Shown: piece by piece, positions 9,023-18,139 of the stretch
How the letters are laid out: the number at the start of each line of letters is the position of its first letter
How positions within the stretch are numbered: position 1 is the first letter of the stretch
NCBI GenBank assembly: GCA_018238545.1
Contig: JABCTC010000003.1
Coordinates: 1 to 64,000 of the forward strand
Source: Candidatus Heimdallarchaeota archaeon
GTDB lineage: Archaea > Asgardarchaeota > Heimdallarchaeia > Heimdallarchaeales > Heimdallarchaeaceae
Length of the DNA: 64,000 nucleotides
Direction: 5' to 3'
The notes under the pieces: generated by a model
What the model saw: only the letters and a program-made list of their open reading frames with translations
Told to the model about the DNA's origin: nothing
Database searches by the model: none
Made by a program: the position numbers and the translations under genes

Positions 9023-9856
9023 TTATTGTGGTGTGATGCCCTCTATTGATAAACAGAATCCATTTCCATAGTCACTCAATTTTGTTGGAGTTTGGTTTGC
9101 GTTGTAGTAATTAACTGACCCTACATAATAATTATACCAAAACAATGCATCATCGAAAATATCTATGAAATCTGCAGTTATTGAACCTGAAGATCCACGT
9201 TCAGAATTTCCATTCCAAGAATAGTGCAGAAAACACTGTGCCCAGCATCTAAATTCTTTATCAACATCCCACCATGAGGTTTCATCGTCGCGAGTAGCTG
9301 CGGCTAGGAAAAAGGTATCTGAGTTATTAAGTAATTCTAGTTCGTTATACATGCCAGAAGCATTACAGCAATCAAAGAAGAAAAACACTCTTTCTGCGAT
9401 TGAGTTTTCCATTATCGTTGCTAATTCTGTATCATTGAAAAATCCCTCGTTGTCTGGATTACCAGGATCTGCTTCGTAGGCACTTAGGGCGTAACTTTCT
9501 CCTTTATCATACTTATAACCATGACCTGAGAAGATGAAAGCTATAATGTCTCCACCATCTGCACCAGAAACCATTGTATTTAGTTTGGTTTTTATTGCAC
9601 TTTCTGTAGCAGCATTATTTTTCAAGACTTCTACATTGTCAAAATCTAAACCAGTTTCGTTTGTGAAGTGGGCATTCCACGTATCAGCATCGTTATCACT
9701 AAATTGTGCGTTACCAAGAGGATAGTAATCTTCAATTCCAACAATGACTGCCCATTTTACGACATAATATAGATCAAAATTATATCTCCAAGGACCACTA
9801 CCTTCGGGTCTTCCTATTAGATTATCATATTGTTGAGTTGTCCAATTTGAGTTCAT
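9023..9856 (-). CDS. Caspase-fold (C14) peptidase
   Basis: A 277-residue caspase-like cysteine peptidase. The domain starts at WAVIVGIEDY (35-44), with the catalytic His in FSGHG (H112) and the catalytic Cys in FFDCCNASG (C164). Both dyad residues are present, so activity is expected; such enzymes usually cut after Arg/Lys (metacaspase-like) or Asp, which cannot be told here. There is no obvious signal peptide from the ATG at 9856. The frame is open only 18 codons further upstream with no good start. It directly precedes the beta-helix surface protein, and the two may form an operon. Its role (cell death, protein quality control, surface processing) is open. Confidence 0.85.
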   Translation of the reverse strand: MNSNWTTQQYDNLIGRPEGSGPWRYNFDLYYVVKWAVIVGIEDYYPLGNAQFSDNDADTWNAHFTNETGLDFDNVEVLKNNAATESAIKTKLNTMVSGADGGDIIAFIFSGHGYKYDKGESYALSAYEADPGNPDNEGFFNDTELATIMENSIAERVFFFFDCCNASGMYNELELLNNSDTFFLAAATRDDETSWWDVDKEFRCWAQCFLHYSWNGNSERGSSGSITADFIDIFDDALFWYNYYVGSVNYYNANQTPTKLSDYGNGFCLSIEGITPQ

Positions 9857-10183
9857 TGAAGCTGTTAATGTGTATCTCTTTTTTTCAGTATTTAAGGTAC
9901 TAGAGAGAGTTCATGACAAGTGAAAAAAGTAATCAAAAAACGGAAAAACTCTAGGTGTTACTTCATTCCTATTTGTTCATGTATAAAGCTTTTATAGAAG
10001 TTTGTAATCAAATCATCTGGAGCTAGCGACTTTCCTTTATATTATATTCAAATCACTTATGAATTTAGTTTAAGGTTGAGCTAGCTCCTTTACTTATTTA
10101 CAATGGATTCTTTTAACTATTTAACTTTAAAATATACTTAAAGTTATTGTACAAAACCTCGCTTCCTTATGAATCCCTCTAAA
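9857..10183. other. Intergenic region between two minus-strand genes
   Basis: This 327-bp gap lies between the end of the molybdenum hydroxylase gene and the start of the caspase-like gene. It is AT-rich and contains no supported gene. It should hold the caspase promoter and the hydroxylase terminator; I cannot place either confidently. Confidence 0.45.
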
Positions 10184-12817
10184 TCATTTTCTTGATATTG
10201 GTAGCTCAAAACGCCATTTACCATCATATTGGTACAGAGCTCCTGCAACTGCTCCAGCTGTTGGTACAAGACCAATCTCTCCCACTCCTTTTGATCCAAA
10301 CCCTCCTACTTCTTCTGGTTCTTCAATTAAAATTACTTCAACCTCTGGCATATCTTTAGCCTTGATTATTTGAAGATCTCTCAGTTTTAAGGAATCTGGA
10401 ACTCCATTTGTTGTTGGAAAGTTTTCTGAAAGACTATGTCCTAGTCCCATATGTATTCCTCCTTCAAATTGTCCAGCACAGGCCATGGGGTTGATTGCTT
10501 TTCCAACATCATGGGCTGCTATCATTTTGGTAAGTTTACCCTTTCCATCTAAGATTGCCATTTGAACAGCGTGACTAAACGCTAAATGTGTTATAGGATT
10601 ATCAGTTTGTGTGCCTGGTTTGACTGTGAAATTACTAATATATTCTCCATGGAATTCTTCACCTGCTAGATCTTTAAGTGATTTTGTTTGAAGAGCAATT
10701 GCAAGTTTTTCTGCAGCAAATTTAGCTGCCATAGTATCCAAAGCAGTACCTCTAGAAGCAGTTGTCATTCCACATTTAGTTTTTGGATAGCTTATTGTTT
10801 TAACATCCATTTGTTTAGGTGAGATGTCTGTAAGTTCTGTTAATACTTGTGTAAGAACAGTAAACAATCCTTGTCCCATCTCCGTAAATCCCGTTAAGAT
10901 TTCAAGTCGTTCATTTTCAAGAACTTTTATGAGAACCCTCCCAGTATCCTCCAAACCGTTACCAATACCGGTATTTTTTATCCCGCAAGCTATCCCTATT
11001 GGATCTTTAGAATTCTTATAGATGTCTTTAACAGCATCTAGACATTGTTGCATTCCATTGATTGTCTTTGTCATCTTTTGACCTGTTGCAAACCTTTGAC
11101 CTTCTCTAAGAATATTTTTTTCTCTTATATCATAATCGTCAATTTCAATCCCATCTTTTTTCATCTTCGCAACAATCATATTAAGACATGTTTCAATAGC
11201 AAAGGAGGTTTGATTGACTCCAAAACCTCTCATCGCTCCACAAGCGGGATTGTTTGTATAAACAGCTTTTGCATCTACATCAACATTAGGAACGAAGTAT
11301 GGCCCACAACAATGTCCTGCTGCGCGTTCTGCAACTTTTGCTCCAACAGATGCATAAGCTCCTGAATCAGCTATTAAACGGAGTTTTACAGCTGTTAACT
11401 TTCCATTTTCATCTGCTCCTACTTCATAATCCATAGTCATTGGGTGTCTCTTAACGCTCATGAGAAGAGACTGTTCTCTTGTAAGAACTGTTTTTACAGG
11501 TTTCTTCATAATCATGGATGCCATAGCTGTCTGTGCTTGGCATGTAAGATCCTCCTTTCCACCAAAAGCACCGCCATTAGAAACAAGTTCAACGATAACT
11601 TGTTCTTTTTCTAATCCGAGTGCTTCTGCAATTTGTCTTTGGTCTTCATGAACTCCTTGTCCTTGACTATATAGATGAACCCCTTTTTCTGTTGGGAATG
11701 CTAAACAACTTTCTACTTCCATGTAAGCATGTTCAATTCGTTGAGTTTTGAAACGCTGTTTTATTACGTATTTGGATTTATCCAAAGCACTCTTAACATC
11801 TCCTCTTCCAAAGAATGTGTGGCCTAGTAAATTGCCTTTTTCATGTATTTTTTCTGCAGAAGGTAATAGAGCTTTTTCTGGGTCAATTATTGGTTCAAGT
11901 ATTTCATAATCAACCTTAATTTTCTCAAGAGCAGCTCGGGCATGAATCATGGAATCAGCAACGACCATTGCAAGCACATCACCTACATATTTTGTAGATT
12001 CACCTTCAGAAACAAAAATAGGCCAATCTGGTATAATATGTCCAATCATCCGTTTGCCAGGTACATCTTTTGCTGTAAATGTCTCTATCACTCCACATGC
12101 TTCCTTAACTTTTGATGTGTCAATATTGATTACTTTAGCATGTGGGTGCTCGCTGAGCAACAAAGCTCCATGAAGCATTTCATCCATTTCCATATCTGCG
12201 ATATAGGGCTTTCTACCTAGAGCCATATCCACTCCACGATAACGATGAGCACTAGAACCTACTCCATTTTCTTTCGGTTCATACTCTCTTTTTAGACCAT
12301 GGCTCTCTCCAAAGAATTCGTTTCTTCGAGGTGGTCCTGTTATGTCATCATCCTTCGGATTCCAATGTTCTTCAGCTGTTTCCATAGCATCGAGAATTCG
12401 TTGGTAACCCGTACATCTGCAGAGATTTCCTGTTATCGCTTTTGCTTTTTCTTCTCTTGTAGATGTAGGATGTTGATCGAGAAAAGATTTAATTCGCAAA
12501 ACAAGTCCTGGAGTGCAGAACCCACATTGTATGGCTCCTTCTTTGACAAAGGATTTTGATAAAATGTCTTGTTCTACTTTATCTAATCCTTCAATTGTTA
12601 CAATTTCTTTACCCTCAATAGATGCAGGTTTCTGCCTACATGAAACCATAGCTCTGCCATTAATTAGAACTGTACAAGCTCCACAAGTTCCTTGACCTGA
12701 ACAACCGTCTTTACAACTTTTTATGTGACAAACTTCTCTGAGTAAATCAAGCACACTCATTCCTTCTTCATAATTAACAGTGGTTTCTTTTCCATTAAGA
12801 GTAAAGGTTACATTCAT
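10184..12817 (-). CDS. Fused [2Fe-2S]/molybdopterin hydroxylase, XdhD / Se-dependent type
   Basis: An 877-residue xanthine-dehydrogenase-family enzyme with two domains fused. Residues 1-140 are the iron-sulfur module: first cluster around C39, C45, C48, C60 and second cluster C97, C100, C132, C134. From ~190 on is the molybdopterin module with GGAFGGKE, a CGAMRGFG segment, FTEMGQG and the catalytic glutamate in SKGVGE (E847). The CKDGCSGQGTCGACTV start and the absence of a fused FAD domain match the XdhD / selenium-dependent molybdenum hydroxylase group rather than classic XDH. No separate FAD subunit, SelD or YqeB/YqeC is in the window. It overlaps the mocA-like gene by 4 nt. Likely substrate: xanthine or another purine. 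Confidence 0.9.
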   Translation of the reverse strand: MNVTFTLNGKETTVNYEEGMSVLDLLREVCHIKSCKDGCSGQGTCGACTVLINGRAMVSCRQKPASIEGKEIVTIEGLDKVEQDILSKSFVKEGAIQCGFCTPGLVLRIKSFLDQHPTSTREEKAKAITGNLCRCTGYQRILDAMETAEEHWNPKDDDITGPPRRNEFFGESHGLKREYEPKENGVGSSAHRYRGVDMALGRKPYIADMEMDEMLHGALLLSEHPHAKVINIDTSKVKEACGVIETFTAKDVPGKRMIGHIIPDWPIFVSEGESTKYVGDVLAMVVADSMIHARAALEKIKVDYEILEPIIDPEKALLPSAEKIHEKGNLLGHTFFGRGDVKSALDKSKYVIKQRFKTQRIEHAYMEVESCLAFPTEKGVHLYSQGQGVHEDQRQIAEALGLEKEQVIVELVSNGGAFGGKEDLTCQAQTAMASMIMKKPVKTVLTREQSLLMSVKRHPMTMDYEVGADENGKLTAVKLRLIADSGAYASVGAKVAERAAGHCCGPYFVPNVDVDAKAVYTNNPACGAMRGFGVNQTSFAIETCLNMIVAKMKKDGIEIDDYDIREKNILREGQRFATGQKMTKTINGMQQCLDAVKDIYKNSKDPIGIACGIKNTGIGNGLEDTGRVLIKVLENERLEILTGFTEMGQGLFTVLTQVLTELTDISPKQMDVKTISYPKTKCGMTTASRGTALDTMAAKFAAEKLAIALQTKSLKDLAGEEFHGEYISNFTVKPGTQTDNPITHLAFSHAVQMAILDGKGKLTKMIAAHDVGKAINPMACAGQFEGGIHMGLGHSLSENFPTTNGVPDSLKLRDLQIIKAKDMPEVEVILIEEPEEVGGFGSKGVGEIGLVPTAGAVAGALYQYDGKWRFELPISRK

Positions 12818-13428
12818 TTTAATTCCTCATATTCTTTCCAAACTTCTCGTGTATTGAGGTTACGTGTGATATTTTTGTCATTAACAGATATAATCTTTGC
12901 TTTCTTTAGGTCTATTTGCTTATAGATTTCAAAATCCAATCGAGAATCAGATTTACATGAAATGAGATGTTGCATAAACTTCTTTGAAATGAGAACAGGA
13001 TGACCCTTTTTTCCTTGGAATTCTGGAATTGTGACTGCGATATCTGAGGGATCTAATGAATTTGATAACTTTTCCCAAACTTCTCTATCTGGGCAAGGCA
13101 CATCAATTGGAAAAATGAAAACTCCTGATGCCACACTAGATCTTGCCTTTTGCATTCCACATTGTATTGAAGAAAATTGTCCTCTCTCTGGAGATGGATT
13201 TATAGTAAACGCTACTCCATTAAGTTCAGGAACTTTTTCGTGGTAGAGTCTGTAATCTTTTCCGAGTACAACGATAATCTCAGATAATCCTATCTCAGAC
13301 ATTTGTTCAATTTGATGGACAAGGAAAGGTTTACCTCGATAGTTAAGAAGCCCTTTCGGTTCTCCCATTCGTTTTGAGTCTCCTCCTGCTAAAATGATTA
13401 CTGGAAGGGTTCTGAAATCGATATTCAT
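12814..13428 (-). CDS. Molybdenum cofactor cytidylyltransferase, MocA/YgfJ-like
   Basis: A 204-residue nucleotidyltransferase that would attach CMP (or GMP) to molybdopterin for insertion into the hydroxylase encoded immediately downstream; the two genes overlap by 4 nt (ATGA), so translation is probably coupled. Visible motifs are the NTP-binding ILAGGDSKRMGEPKGLL loop at the N-terminus, the FPIDVPCPD metal-binding aspartate segment, and KKGHPVLIS, the GHP block common to MocA and MobA. The YgfJ-like pairing with an XdhD-type enzyme favours CMP transfer; MobA function is the alternative. Confidence 0.88.
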   Translation of the reverse strand: MNIDFRTLPVIILAGGDSKRMGEPKGLLNYRGKPFLVHQIEQMSEIGLSEIIVVLGKDYRLYHEKVPELNGVAFTINPSPERGQFSSIQCGMQKARSSVASGVFIFPIDVPCPDREVWEKLSNSLDPSDIAVTIPEFQGKKGHPVLISKKFMQHLISCKSDSRLDFEIYKQIDLKKAKIISVNDKNITRNLNTREVWKEYEELK

Positions 13429-13492
13429 TAGTTCATACCTAGCTCTTTTTAGCTTTATGTAAACCTTCTAGGGAAACAATTACTAAAGATTT

Positions 13493-13759
13493 CTATTTCT
13501 CTCTTGTAATTTTAAAAACTACTGGATTTTTGTGATCAGGACAACAAATAGTAACACTATCAGGATCATCTGACCAACTAAAACTTCCACCATTTTGTAT
13601 GGTTAAAGCAAATGGATAAAGTGAATGCCAAGCTGCAGCACATATCTTGCTTCTCTCACTAGGATAATCAAAGTTATCCCCTATTTTATGTCCATAATCA
13701 CAATTCTCTGTTAGTAAAATGTCTACAATTTCAATAGTTACTTTCTTTTTTTCAGTCAT
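13493..13759 (-). CDS. TIGR04076-type small protein
   Basis: An 88-residue protein matching the TIGR04076 pattern from memory: an early C.YGHKIGD block, then ICAAAWHSLYPFALTIQNGG, and a C-terminal CCPDHKNPVVFKITR. The conserved Cys and His suggest metal or redox binding, but no function is established that I know of. It is 12 bp from the DinB-like gene and probably cotranscribed with it. A paralogue lies at 61854-62126. Confidence 0.8.
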   Translation of the reverse strand: MTEKKKVTIEIVDILLTENCDYGHKIGDNFDYPSERSKICAAAWHSLYPFALTIQNGGSFSWSDDPDSVTICCPDHKNPVVFKITREK

Positions 13760-13771
13760 ACTATCTCTACC

Positions 13772-14296
13772 TTAATCTTCTTTCTTCTGAACACCATACA
13801 CTTTTTCTCTAATATCCTGATCTGTCCAGCCAGTTATTCGCTTGAAAATCCATAGAACTTGACCCAAATGGTTGCTTTCGTGATTTAATAACCCAGAAAT
13901 CCTCTTGAATCTTGGACTATCACCATAGGGTGATTTGAGTATTTCATCTTCTTCCTCAACAGTCATTTTTGCGATTCCTTCGCCAATAATCGAAGATATC
14001 CTGCGAAATTCTTTTTCAATTTCTTCTAATGAGAAGGAATCTTCAGGTTTCTCTCCATATTTAGTTGCCAATGAACTTTCTTCGAAATCAATGTTAGGAA
14101 TAAGTGTTTTGAACCAGTTTAGAACTGATAGATTATGCCGAAAAATGAGCTCTGCAGACCATGTGTCTTCAGTAAAAGATTTGTGGAAAACATCCTTAGG
14201 TGCTAGTTTGAATAGTTTAAAGTAATCATTTCTATCTTTTTCAACCAGTTTATAATATTCTGATAGGTTAAACATAGGTGTTAAAAATACTGCCAA
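13772..14296 (-). CDS. DinB/YfiT-like four-helix protein
   Basis: A 174-residue helical protein resembling the DinB/YfiT superfamily (metal-binding four-helix bundles). Histidines occur at the expected helix positions: one in the first helix region (IFRHNLSVLNW) and a pair in the C-terminal NHESNHLGQVLWIF segment. The ATG giving MFNLSEYY (residue 8) is an equally good start. These proteins include thiol transferases and unknown enzymes; no substrate can be suggested here. It lies directly upstream of the TIGR04076 gene on the same strand. Confidence 0.72.
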   Translation of the reverse strand: MAVFLTPMFNLSEYYKLVEKDRNDYFKLFKLAPKDVFHKSFTEDTWSAELIFRHNLSVLNWFKTLIPNIDFEESSLATKYGEKPEDSFSLEEIEKEFRRISSIIGEGIAKMTVEEEDEILKSPYGDSPRFKRISGLLNHESNHLGQVLWIFKRITGWTDQDIREKVYGVQKKED

Positions 14297-14331
14297 TATT
14301 TAAAATATCCTTATTAAAGATAATTCGAGAT

Positions 14332-15588
14332 TTACCCAGTCATTATTAGATTAGAGATCCAAATCACCCAGTAAATGACAATTAAAATAACACCAATTAT
14401 ACTTGGAATTTTCTTTTTCTTGTCTAGTAGTTTTATTGCTGATATATTTACAGCTGCAAAAATTACCATGAAAATTATGCTTGCCGCCATTGCTACTACA
14501 TCTAACCTGAATAGTAAAACAATGATAATACTCATTATTCCTGAAAGAGCGATAGCTCTCATTGGTACTCGTGTCTTAGGACTGATTTTTGCAATTGCTT
14601 TTGGTATAATTCTCTCATGAGATAGCATATAAGAAAGTCTTGATGACCCTAGTAATGTTGCATTTATAGCTGAAGCTGCGGAGATTATAGCTGCAAAAGC
14701 CATGATTCCTGCTCCTGCTAACCCTAGAAATCTACTTGCTGAATGAGTTAAGATAACTTCTCCAATATCTTTCAAACTCTCATCGTGACCTAACACACCA
14801 ACGGTTACTATCGCTACTGTGATGTATAGAAACAGAACTATGATTATTGAGATGTACATACCTAACTTGAGGTCCTTCTCTGGATTTTTCATTTCTTCAA
14901 CAGAGTTGGACAAAATCTCAAAACCTTCCATCGAAACGAAAATAAGAACAGAACTTGCGATTAGAGGAAAAGCACCATTAGGTAAGAAAGGAACAAAATT
15001 GGAACTTTCAACTGCAAAAATACCTACTACAATATATAGAATTAGAATTGCAACTTTTATGAGAACTAATATATTTTGAGCTCGACTAGATTCTTTTACT
15101 CCTAGCATGTTCAACCCTATGAACAGTAAAATGCTGATAAATTGGAATATAAAAGCTGAAACAGATATTCCGAAATATGGCATAATGTGGTCACCAAAAA
15201 GAGGCCAAACTGCACCTAAGTATCTACCAAAAGTCATAGCATAGAGACCTATAGAAAAACTATAACCGAACCAAAGGACAATACCAAGAGATCCAGATAA
15301 CCATTTCTTCTTGAAAGCTTCTTGAACATAGATGAAAGCCCCACCTGCTCTTGGATATTTGAGTGCTAAATGCACATAACTGTAAGCTGTAAAAGTACTA
15401 ACTACACCTGCTAATAAGAATGCCAAAAAAGCAGCAGGACCTGATTCATATATTACCAGCCCAAGGACACTGAAAACTCCTCCACCAATTAGAGCACCAA
15501 CAGCAATACCAAGAGCTTCTTTTAGCCCAAGCTCTTTGGATAATTCCACCTCTTCACCATTGACGGAACCGTTGTTTTCTTCTGGCAT
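14332..15588 (-). CDS. APC-superfamily amino acid permease
   Basis: A 418-residue polytopic transporter of the amino acid-polyamine-organocation family. After a short charged N-terminus, the first helix shows the GIAVGALIGGGVFSVLG signature, the unwound substrate/ion-binding segment of the LeuT fold, followed by the YPRAGGAFIYV motif of TM3. About 12 hydrophobic segments can be traced. It should import an amino acid or amine by proton symport or exchange. There is no clear operon partner; the substrate is not predictable from sequence. The stop lies 35 bp from the DinB-like gene start on the same strand. Confidence 0.9.
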   Translation of the reverse strand: MPEENNGSVNGEEVELSKELGLKEALGIAVGALIGGGVFSVLGLVIYESGPAAFLAFLLAGVVSTFTAYSYVHLALKYPRAGGAFIYVQEAFKKKWLSGSLGIVLWFGYSFSIGLYAMTFGRYLGAVWPLFGDHIMPYFGISVSAFIFQFISILLFIGLNMLGVKESSRAQNILVLIKVAILILYIVVGIFAVESSNFVPFLPNGAFPLIASSVLIFVSMEGFEILSNSVEEMKNPEKDLKLGMYISIIIVLFLYITVAIVTVGVLGHDESLKDIGEVILTHSASRFLGLAGAGIMAFAAIISAASAINATLLGSSRLSYMLSHERIIPKAIAKISPKTRVPMRAIALSGIMSIIIVLLFRLDVVAMAASIIFMVIFAAVNISAIKLLDKKKKIPSIIGVILIVIYWVIWISNLIMTG

Positions 15589-15733
15589 GAGTATCCCATT
15601 TTATGAGCAAAAATTCTGGAAGGAATTTAAGAATGTTATGATGCGTTATTTTCATATTGGCTTATTGGCGACAGAATAATCAGTTTAAATGGACTGCTCT
15701 AGGCATATATTACTGGGGTTTTTATAGAAAAAT

Positions 15734-16999
15734 ATGTTTAGAAAAGTGATGACAAAGGTTCTGAGAGTAGAGTGTATAGAAGTAGACTATCATTCTAACT
15801 TGAGTAAGCTGTGTCATCAAACAAAAAATCTCTATAATCGAATAAATTTTCTGATAAAGCATTCTCTAAATCAAACAAATACGCTCCTCTTCTATAATGA
15901 TCTAGACCGATTGTTGAAGCACGAAGAGTGTTATCGCGTCCTTCCTGCACATGTTGCTCAGCAGACGATCAAACTCCTCTGTAGGAGTTGGAAAGGATAT
16001 TTTAATGCTCTCAAGGAGTGGAAACTCAACCCTGATCACTTCTTCGCTATGCCTAATCCCCCTAACTACAAGCGTAAAGATGGGGAAGTGACAGCCATCT
16101 TCACCAACCAGCAGGCACGAATAGTCAATGGTTGGTTGGTTTTACCTAAGAAAGTAGGCTATAGATACAAGACTAGATTAACAGAACATATGGAATTAAA
16201 AGAAGTGCGAATCGTTCCCCGACGTATATGTTACACAATAGAGATAGTTTATCAGAAAACCATACCCAAGTTTGTGAAAAAGAGAGTTAGAAAGGGGGCA
16301 GTAGATTTAGGGATGGACAACCTTGCTGCCTTTGTGGACAACCTCGGAGGACAACCGATTGTTGTCAAGGATGCAGGGAAAGGGATAAAATCCATAACAC
16401 AGTATTACTTGAAAAAACAAAAACAGTTACAGATACAATATGCTCAGCAGCAGAGAAAACAACTGAAAGGCACTAATCGACTGAAGTATGGTCATGCTTA
16501 CTACAAACTCCGAGAAAAGTGGAGGAGAAAACTGAAAGATGCTATCCATAAACTTACTAGTTATTTGATTGATCTATGGGTCGAACGCGACCTTCATGAA
16601 GTTGTCATCGGCTACAATAAGAAGTGGAAACAAGGATTACATTTCTGGAAAAAAGTCACCCAGATGTTCGTCACTATACCCTTCTTGCGGATAATAAATA
16701 TTCTCAAGTATAAGGGAGCTGAGAAAGGGATAAAGGTTGAGACAATCCCCGAGGAGTTCACCTCCAAAAGTAGTTTCCTAGATAATGAGTTTCCCAAAAG
16801 ACGTAAAAGGTACAAAGGAACGAGAACACATCGAGGTCTCTTCCGTTCTGCTCATGGTCACTTGATCAACGCTGATGTTAATGCTGCATATAATATATTG
16901 ATAAAAAGCGATCCGAAAGCCTTGCCTAAACGCAGGGTGAACGGGGTAGGAGGATACGTGATGTATCCACAGAGAGTGAGTATAGAACTACTCCCTTGA
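15734..16999 (+). CDS. tnpB: TnpB RNA-guided nuclease/transposon protein (IS200/IS605 group)
   Basis: A 421-residue TnpB. Visible are the helical N-terminal region, the RuvC-I aspartate in AVDLGMDNLAAF, the VVIGYNKKWKQ strand, the PEEFTSKSSFLDNEF segment and the last catalytic aspartate in INADVNAAYNIL. The CxxC zinc ribbon is absent: TSKSS stands where other TnpBs have TS..CS.CG, as in the TSKASF subgroup. No tnpA is adjacent, so transposition would need a protein in trans. The 3' end (about 16900-17000) and the stem-forming CTTGTC...GACA region near 17044-17060 are where the guide RNA and right end are expected. It appears intact. Confidence 0.9.
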   Translation: MFRKVMTKVLRVECIEVDYHSNLSKLCHQTKNLYNRINFLIKHSLNQTNTLLFYNDLDRLLKHEECYRVLPAHVAQQTIKLLCRSWKGYFNALKEWKLNPDHFFAMPNPPNYKRKDGEVTAIFTNQQARIVNGWLVLPKKVGYRYKTRLTEHMELKEVRIVPRRICYTIEIVYQKTIPKFVKKRVRKGAVDLGMDNLAAFVDNLGGQPIVVKDAGKGIKSITQYYLKKQKQLQIQYAQQQRKQLKGTNRLKYGHAYYKLREKWRRKLKDAIHKLTSYLIDLWVERDLHEVVIGYNKKWKQGLHFWKKVTQMFVTIPFLRIINILKYKGAEKGIKVETIPEEFTSKSSFLDNEFPKRRKRYKGTRTHRGLFRSAHGHLINADVNAAYNILIKSDPKALPKRRVNGVGGYVMYPQRVSIELLP

Positions 17000-17158
17000 G
17001 TTTTTCTATATGGTGATCTCTACAAAACTAGCTCAACTATGCTTGTCTTAACAAGACAGTATGACAACAACCCATCATGGTATCCTAAACATCTAATTCT
17101 TCCATATGAGCGCATCTAGTAGGAAGGTATTCTGATTAGAGGCGATTTTTCTATCTTT

Positions 17159-18133
17159 TTAGTATCCTAGTTGAACTGTTGATAATACTATATAAATTAG
17201 AAATAGAAATACTGTAGTTCCTATTAGATACCAGAATAATTTGCTGTTCCAGCTACGAATATATCTTCCACGATTGAACCCAAAAGGAATCATCGAGAAT
17301 AGTATGTAGATGAAGAAGAATATGACAAGTGTTTGAAATCCCAGATAGAAATACAAACTAAAAGTGATAATTCCAGTGATTGATAAAATACTAAATATTA
17401 CAGTAAGAAATTGCCACCCTAATATCCATAAAACCCCACTCAGAGCTACTTTTCCTCTATTTTTTGAGCTGGACCCATGTTCACTGAATAAAAGGAAATT
17501 CGGTGTTATAATTATTGGAAGGAATATGCTAACAATACCTATCAACATACCTTGTAACCATAAAGAGTGAGTAGCTCTAATCCCTAAGCGTTTTGCATAT
17601 AAAGATTCTAGTATCATATGTCCTCCATAAATTATACTTATGCTAATGGAATATCCTATCATGAATAATAAGAAAAATGCAGACCAAACCTCTACTGGGA
17701 GTTTCTTAATCACAGCTAGATCAAATAGAAGACTAAGGCTTACAATAGCTAGGAAATAGAGCGAACCTATAAACATATTTAGAAAATTATACTTGAAGGA
17801 ATAAAATGTGAAAAATGAGGATCTAAGCAAAAATCTATCTTGAGGTTCCACGTACTTAGATTTCATCTCTATATCTCTAGCAGTATAGAACTCTTTTTTC
17901 TCTTTTGACTTCTTTTTTTTCTTTTTACTATCTTTGCTTTTCTCCTTATCTTCCCTTGTAGGGGATAGCTTAGATTTTTTATATTCATCAGTTTGATATA
18001 TGCCAACTCTTGGACAATCGTGTTGTTCAGGTAATCTATGTTTTGCACAAAAGGTTTGACTACATAACTTACATTTGAAAGGCAAAGATTCCTCTTCTTC
18101 GCATCCAAAAAATGAGCAATTTTTCATTTGCAT
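17159..18133 (-). CDS. AN1 zinc-finger multi-pass membrane protein, M50-like
   Basis: A 324-residue protein with a perfect N-terminal AN1 zinc finger (C6, C11, C21, C24, C29, H32, H38, C40), a lysine-rich cytoplasmic linker (~52-85) and about six transmembrane helices. The membrane part resembles site-2-protease (M50) proteins: GGHMILESLYAKRLGI sits where HExxH...AKRFG is expected and GKVALSGVLWILG where the LAGPxxN motif is expected. The HExxH is replaced by HMILE (172-176), so it is probably not a protease. AN1 fingers in eukaryotes bind ubiquitin-like or chaperone partners. The USP-like gene starts just upstream, 6 bp between coding regions. The M50 relation is my inference. Confidence 0.7.
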   Translation of the reverse strand: MQMKNCSFFGCEEEESLPFKCKLCSQTFCAKHRLPEQHDCPRVGIYQTDEYKKSKLSPTREDKEKSKDSKKKKKKSKEKKEFYTARDIEMKSKYVEPQDRFLLRSSFFTFYSFKYNFLNMFIGSLYFLAIVSLSLLFDLAVIKKLPVEVWSAFFLLFMIGYSISISIIYGGHMILESLYAKRLGIRATHSLWLQGMLIGIVSIFLPIIITPNFLLFSEHGSSSKNRGKVALSGVLWILGWQFLTVIFSILSITGIITFSLYFYLGFQTLVIFFFIYILFSMIPFGFNRGRYIRSWNSKLFWYLIGTTVFLFLIYIVLSTVQLGY

Positions 18134-18139
18134 CTACCT

